A stretch of DNA of 64,000 nt, from positions 868,001 through 932,000 of the forward strand of contig NZ_AP024237.1 of the NCBI RefSeq assembly GCF_016592155.1, given 5' to 3'. Positions 60,252 to 64,000 of the stretch are shown here, one piece after another. The position numbers and the translations under genes were made by a program. The stretch is from Mycobacterium heckeshornense. GTDB lineage: Bacteria; Actinomycetota; Actinomycetes; Mycobacteriales; Mycobacteriaceae. The notes beneath the pieces are model-generated. The model saw only the letters and a program-made list of their open reading frames with translations, did no database searches and was not told the origin of the DNA. Positions within the stretch are counted from its first letter, which is position 1. The number at the start of each line of letters is the position of its first letter.

Positions 60252-60270
60252 ATCACCGTTGAGCGGTGAT
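60252..60270. promoter_or_regulatory. Inverted repeat in the leader of the Mce operon
   Basis: ATCACCG and CGGTGAT are perfect seven-base arms around TTGAG. It lies in the 300-base region 60128-60427 between the CoA-transferase and yrbE genes, which shows no other clear gene; a 77-codon frame from ATG 60205 to 60438 is low in family resemblance. It could be an operator or an attenuating hairpin. Confidence 0.4.
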
Positions 60271-60427
60271 ACCAACCCCAGGCAGGGAGGAAGCGGCGTG
60301 GGCAGCGTGGCCATTCCCGGCGTCGGGACAACGATGTTTCCGGCTGTGGCCGCGATCCCCTTGCCGCGCAAAAATATTCGTCCGACGGCAGGGTCGCTCC
60401 GGACTGTCGGGGAGGGAGCGCGAACCG

Positions 60428-61240
60428 GTGGCGACTAAAGGGGCGGAACGTTGGACCCCCGGCATCAGTTTGAGCGGGGGTTTCAGCGGGGCAATGCAGG
60501 CGGTGGGAGGCCTGTTCGCGATGTCGGGAGACGCGATTCGCTTCGTCTTCCGCAGGCCCTTTCAATGGCGGGAGTTCTTGGACCAGTCCTGGTTTGTCGC
60601 GCGGGTGTCGCTGGCTCCAACCCTGCTGGTGGCCATCCCATTCACGGTTCTGGTCAGCTTCATACTCAACATCTTGCTGCGCGAATTGGGTGCGGCGGAT
60701 CTCTCCGGCGCGGGTGCCGCATTCGGTGCGGTCACTCAGGTCGGTCCTTTGGTGACAGTGCTGATCGTCGCGGGCGCCGGGTCGACAGCGATGTGCGCGG
60801 ATCTGGGTTCGCGCACCATTCGCGAGGAAATTGACGCGATGGAGGTGTTGGGCATCAATCCGGTTCAACGGCTGGTGACTCCCCGGATGCTCGCTGCCGG
60901 TCTCGTTGCACTGCTGCTCAACAGCCTGGTGGTGATCATCGGGATCGTGGGTGGCTACGTGTTCTCGGTGTTTGTGCAGGACGTCAACCCGGGGGCGTTC
61001 GCTGCGGGTATCACGCTGCTCACCGGCGTGCCCGAAGTCATCATTTCGTGTGTCAAGGCAGCGCTTTTCGGCGTGATCGCGGGCCTGGTGGCTTGTTACC
61101 GGGGATTGACGGTCTCCGGCGGGGGCGCCAAGGCCGTGGGCAATGCCGTCAACGAAACCGTGGTCTATGCGTTCATGTCGCTGTTCGTCGTCAACGTGGT
61201 CGTCACTGCCATCGGCATACGCTTCTCGACGCACAAGTGA
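60428..61240 (+). CDS. Mce-associated permease, YrbE-A type (MlaE family)
   Basis: A 270-residue integral membrane protein with about five hydrophobic segments, starting at GTG 60428 (GGGAGGGAG upstream). The MlaE-family core VGPLVTVLIVAGAGSTAMCADLGSRTIREEIDAMEVLGINPVQRLVTPR is clear. It is the inner-membrane channel of an Mce ABC importer, in which the ATPase (Mkl) is encoded elsewhere. Together with the next three genes it forms the conserved yrbEA-yrbEB-mceA-mceB order. Confidence 0.95.
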   Translation: MATKGAERWTPGISLSGGFSGAMQAVGGLFAMSGDAIRFVFRRPFQWREFLDQSWFVARVSLAPTLLVAIPFTVLVSFILNILLRELGAADLSGAGAAFGAVTQVGPLVTVLIVAGAGSTAMCADLGSRTIREEIDAMEVLGINPVQRLVTPRMLAAGLVALLLNSLVVIIGIVGGYVFSVFVQDVNPGAFAAGITLLTGVPEVIISCVKAALFGVIAGLVACYRGLTVSGGGAKAVGNAVNETVVYAFMSLFVVNVVVTAIGIRFSTHK

Positions 61241-61253
61241 CCGGAGAGATGCC

Positions 61254-62117
61254 GTGACGGTAAGGACGCTTAGAGCCACATATCCCCGGACCTTCCGGGT
61301 CCTTGATCAGTGGCGCAGACCGGTAGCCGTTTTAAGTGGAATCGGTGACCATGCCTTGTTTTACGGCAGGGCACTCGCCGGAATTCCGCATGCCGCTGTC
61401 CACTATCGCCGTGAGATCATTCGCCTGATCGCTGAAATCAGCATGGGGGCAGGCACTCTGGCCCTGATCGGCGGCACCGTGGTTATCGTCGGGTTCCTGA
61501 CCCTTGCCGCGGGCGGCACACTGGCCGTCCAGGGCTATGCCTCGTTGGGCAATATCGGTATCGAGGCGTTAACCGGATTTCTGGCGGCATTCATCAATGT
61601 CCGCATTTCGGCGCCAGTAGTCGCGGGAATCGGCCTGGCCGCGACCTTCGGCGCCGGCGTGACCGCTCAATTGGGCGCCATGCGGATCAGCGAAGAAATC
61701 GACGCGTTGGAGTCGATGGCGATCCGGCCGGTCGAGTACCTGGTCAGCACTCGACTCGTCGCCGGAATGATGGCTATCACACCGCTTTACAGCATTGCGG
61801 TGATTCTTTCCTTTCTTGCGAGCCGTTTCGTCACCGTCGTGCTGTTCGGCCAATCAAGTGGCCTCTACGACCACTACTTCAACACGTTTTTGAACCCGAT
61901 CGACCTGCTGTGGTCGTTCTTGCAGGCCATCCTGATGGCAATTACCGTCCTGTTGGTCCATACGTACTTCGGTTACTTCGCGTCAGGCGGGCCCGAAGGC
62001 GTGGGCGTCTCGACAGGCAACGCGGTGCGCACGTCGCTGATCATCGTGGTATCGGTAACGCTGCTGGTTTCACTATCCATCTACGGCGCCAACGGCAACT
62101 TCAACCTGGCAGGGTAG
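61254..62117 (+). CDS. Mce-associated permease, YrbE-B type (MlaE family)
   Basis: A 287-residue membrane protein from GTG 61254 (CGGAGAG upstream). It repeats the MlaE signature (GAGVTAQLGAMRISEEIDALESMAIRPVEYLVSTR) seen in YrbE-A. The two permeases pair in the inner membrane. It is 13 bases downstream of YrbE-A and 13 upstream of mceA. Confidence 0.95.
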   Translation: MTVRTLRATYPRTFRVLDQWRRPVAVLSGIGDHALFYGRALAGIPHAAVHYRREIIRLIAEISMGAGTLALIGGTVVIVGFLTLAAGGTLAVQGYASLGNIGIEALTGFLAAFINVRISAPVVAGIGLAATFGAGVTAQLGAMRISEEIDALESMAIRPVEYLVSTRLVAGMMAITPLYSIAVILSFLASRFVTVVLFGQSSGLYDHYFNTFLNPIDLLWSFLQAILMAITVLLVHTYFGYFASGGPEGVGVSTGNAVRTSLIIVVSVTLLVSLSIYGANGNFNLAG

Positions 62118-62130
62118 CGGAGAAAAGCCG

Positions 62131-63318
62131 ATGAACCACACCGGGATACGTGCACTAGCGGGCCTAGCGACAGTTGTGGTGATTCTCGGCATAATCGGGG
62201 TGGCCGTGAACTTATTCCAGGGCGGCTTCACCGAAACCGTCCCGGTAACCGTGTTGGCTCCGCGCGCCGGGCTGGTGATGAATCCCGATGCCAAGGTCAA
62301 GATGCGCGGTGTGCAGGTGGGCAAGGTGGACTCCATTGAACCCCGGGCGAACGGTCAAGCCGTCCTTCACCTTGCGATAGATCCGTCGCAGCTGCATTTC
62401 ATACCGGCCAATGTGCTCGTCGACATCACCTCGTCGACGGTGTTCGGCGCCAAGTTCGTCGATTTGGTGCCGCCGGCCGAGCCCTCAGCGCAGCGGCTGC
62501 GTCCCGGTCAGGTTCTCGACAGCAAGCACGTCATGGTGGAAGTCAACACGGTGTTCGAGCACCTGACCGCGGTGCTGTCCAAGATCGAGCCGGCCAAACT
62601 CAACGAGACCCTGGGAGCTCTGGCGAAGGCACTCAGCGGCCGGGGTGAAAAGATCGGTCAGGCGCTCAGCGACCTGGATTCCTTTCTCGTCAAATATGAT
62701 TCAAGCCTGCCCGCGCTGAGCCGCGATATCGCGATGTCGCCAAAGGTGTTCAACGCCTATGCCGATGCGGCGCCGAACCTGGTGAAGACCGTCGACAATG
62801 CGTCAACAATCAGCCAGTCAATTGTCGATGAGCAGAAGAACCTCGACGCGTTACTGATCAGCTCGATCGGGCTGGCCGAGATCGGCAACGACGTGCTGAG
62901 CACCAACCGCAAGCCGCTGACAACCGTGCTGCATCTGCTGGTCCCGACCACCGACCTGACCAACGAGTACAACAAGGCGCTGTGGTGCGGCTTCGCCGGA
63001 CTCATACCGCTGGCGCATAACCAGCCGTTGGCGGAGCCGAGCATCAACATCACGGCGAGTCTCACCTGGGGCGGCGAACGGTATCGGTATCCGACAAACC
63101 TGCCCAAGGTGGCCGCGACCGGCGGTCCGCAATGCAACGGCCTGCCGCGGCTGCCCTTCAACACCCACCCGAAACTCCTGGTTACCGACATCGGGGCCAA
63201 CCCGGCGCAGTACGGCAACCAGCAGCTGCTGATCAACTCCGATCTTCTCAAGCAGCTGCTCTACGGGCCGATCGCCGGCCCGCCGCGCAACCCACAACAG
63301 ATCGGGCAACCCGGATGA
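62131..63318 (+). CDS. Mce-family lipid-import protein, MceA position
   Basis: A 395-residue protein: one N-terminal membrane helix (GLATVVVILGIIGVAV), the MCE domain at about residues 35-120 (MRGVQVGKVDSIEPRANG, TVFGAKFVDLVPP) and a long helical region, ending in a Pro/Gly tail. Six Mce proteins per operon (A-F) are thought to form a tube or shuttle through which lipids reach the YrbE permease. It is followed by mceB with a four-base overlap. The locus number (mce1-mce9) cannot be told from sequence reading. Confidence 0.93.
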   Translation: MNHTGIRALAGLATVVVILGIIGVAVNLFQGGFTETVPVTVLAPRAGLVMNPDAKVKMRGVQVGKVDSIEPRANGQAVLHLAIDPSQLHFIPANVLVDITSSTVFGAKFVDLVPPAEPSAQRLRPGQVLDSKHVMVEVNTVFEHLTAVLSKIEPAKLNETLGALAKALSGRGEKIGQALSDLDSFLVKYDSSLPALSRDIAMSPKVFNAYADAAPNLVKTVDNASTISQSIVDEQKNLDALLISSIGLAEIGNDVLSTNRKPLTTVLHLLVPTTDLTNEYNKALWCGFAGLIPLAHNQPLAEPSINITASLTWGGERYRYPTNLPKVAATGGPQCNGLPRLPFNTHPKLLVTDIGANPAQYGNQQLLINSDLLKQLLYGPIAGPPRNPQQIGQPG

Positions 63319-64000
63319 GAGGCTCAATGCGCCTGACGCTGGTCAAGTTCGGTGTGTTTGCGGTCGTGATGGCGGTGCTGACCGCGTTTTTGTTCTTCAT
63401 CTTCGGCCAGTACCGCACCGGCGCGACGACAGGGTATTCGGCGATATTCAGCGATGCATCGCGCCTGAAATCCGGGGATTCGGTGCGGGTCGCCGGAATC
63501 CGCGTGGGCACGGTCAACAGCGTCTCGCTGCGCCCCGACAAGAAGGTCGTGGTGAAATTCGACGCCGACCGGGGCATCGTGCTCACCGAGGGCACCAAAG
63601 CGGCCGTTCGTTATCTGAATCTGGTCGGTGATCGCTACCTTGAGCTCGTCGACGGCCCGGGCTCGACCAAGCGGTTGCCGGCCGGGGGAGTAATTCCCGC
63701 GGACCGCACCGCGCCCGCGCTTGATCTTGATTTGCTGCTGGGCGGACTGAAACCCGTTATCCAGGGCTTGAACGCGCGTGATGTCAACGCGCTCTCGACA
63801 GCGCTGCTGCAGGTGTTCCAGGGCGAGGGCGCTACCCTGGAGTCGCTGTTCTCCAAGACCGCGTCGTTCTCGAACACCCTGGCGGACAACGACCAAACCA
63901 TCCAGCAGCTGATCGACAACCTGAACACCGTGGTGGCCACCCTCGCCAAAGACGGCAAAAAGTTCTCGGGCGCGATCGATCGCCTGGAGCGGCTGGTCAC
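63315..64000 (+). CDS. Mce-family lipid-import protein, MceB position (5' part)
   Basis: The first 228 codons of a gene that leaves the window. It begins at ATG 63315 overlapping the mceA stop; a second in-frame ATG is at 63327. N-terminal helix VKFGVFAVVMAVLTAFLFFI, MCE domain with LKSGDSVRVAGIRVGTVNSVSL and VRYLNLVGDRYLELV. The helical part follows. More mce genes (C to F) are expected to the right. Confidence 0.93.
   Translation, partial: MRGSMRLTLVKFGVFAVVMAVLTAFLFFIFGQYRTGATTGYSAIFSDASRLKSGDSVRVAGIRVGTVNSVSLRPDKKVVVKFDADRGIVLTEGTKAAVRYLNLVGDRYLELVDGPGSTKRLPAGGVIPADRTAPALDLDLLLGGLKPVIQGLNARDVNALSTALLQVFQGEGATLESLFSKTASFSNTLADNDQTIQQLIDNLNTVVATLAKDGKKFSGAIDRLERLV

Noticed and set aside
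60205..60438. A 77-codon frame in the Mce leader
   Set aside because: It has low complexity, overlaps the yrbE-A start, and shows no family likeness; kept only as a remark on the leader.
1..64000. CRISPR array, tRNA genes, prophage or insertion sequences
   Set aside because: No repeat-spacer pattern, cloverleaf, transposase or integrase motif was found; the only tandem repeat is the MIRU locus.

Overview
The window is GC-rich, densely packed DNA of a Mycobacterium, most likely a slow grower. The evidence is the pstS2-pknD / pstA1-pstC2-pstS3 block, which is arranged as in M. tuberculosis but inverted, a 53-bp MIRU-type tandem repeat, mycofactocin-coupled dehydrogenases and a yrbE/mce operon. 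Species cannot be assigned by eye.

Layout. (1) 1-5703: phosphate-uptake locus. It holds the 3' end of pstS2, a frameshifted pknD receptor kinase, and the divergent pstS3-pstC2-pstA1 operon. (2) 5975-16960: a rightward cluster of SDR, TetR regulator, ferredoxin, P450, amidohydrolase, two M24 peptidase-fold proteins separated by three MIRU copies, enoyl-CoA hydratase, a double-domain CoA-transferase and a second SDR. The first SDR and the TetR gene each follow a copy of the same 22-bp palindrome. (3) 16968-57134: a large catabolic region with three further P450 transcription units plus a lone P450, ferredoxins, a Rieske oxygenase, several amidohydrolases, seven acyl-CoA dehydrogenase genes (two in small/large pairs), CoA-transferase, enoyl-CoA hydratase, thiolase, a DUF35-thiolase fusion, two tandem 3-hydroxyisobutyrate-dehydrogenase-like genes, a Rieske ferredoxin and a NuoF-like flavoprotein. 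(4) 57384-64000: aldehyde dehydrogenase and CoA-transferase, then a Mce transporter operon (yrbE A, yrbE B, mce A, mce B) that runs off the window.

The main new observation is a recurring palindrome, GAGAAT-N3-ATTCTC or a close variant, in nine intergenic regions between 20.0 and 57.4 kb. Most copies lie 20-80 bp upstream of a start codon. The most symmetric copies flank acyl-CoA dehydrogenase genes, and one lies in the gap between a TetR-family gene (20064-20795) and a divergent acyl-CoA dehydrogenase gene. This suggests one regulon spanning about 37 kb and ending beside the Mce operon.

The gene set (P450s, Rieske oxygenase, paired acyl-CoA dehydrogenases, a DUF35-linked thiolase/aldolase, mycofactocin-coupled SDRs, Mce importer) resembles the toolkit used for sterols and other bulky isoprenoid or aromatic lipids. 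I infer import and degradation of such a compound. The substrate is unknown, and no gene here is a recognised canonical cholesterol-ring gene.

Odd features: pknD is broken by two extra C residues in C-tracts; one of the two M24 proteins has lost all its metal ligands; two amidohydrolases lack otherwise conserved metal or catalytic residues; a 3-hydroxyisobutyrate-dehydrogenase gene has decayed; and five small ferredoxins carry S, H, N, F or H at the usual second-cysteine position. I found no tRNA, rRNA, CRISPR array, insertion sequence or phage gene.
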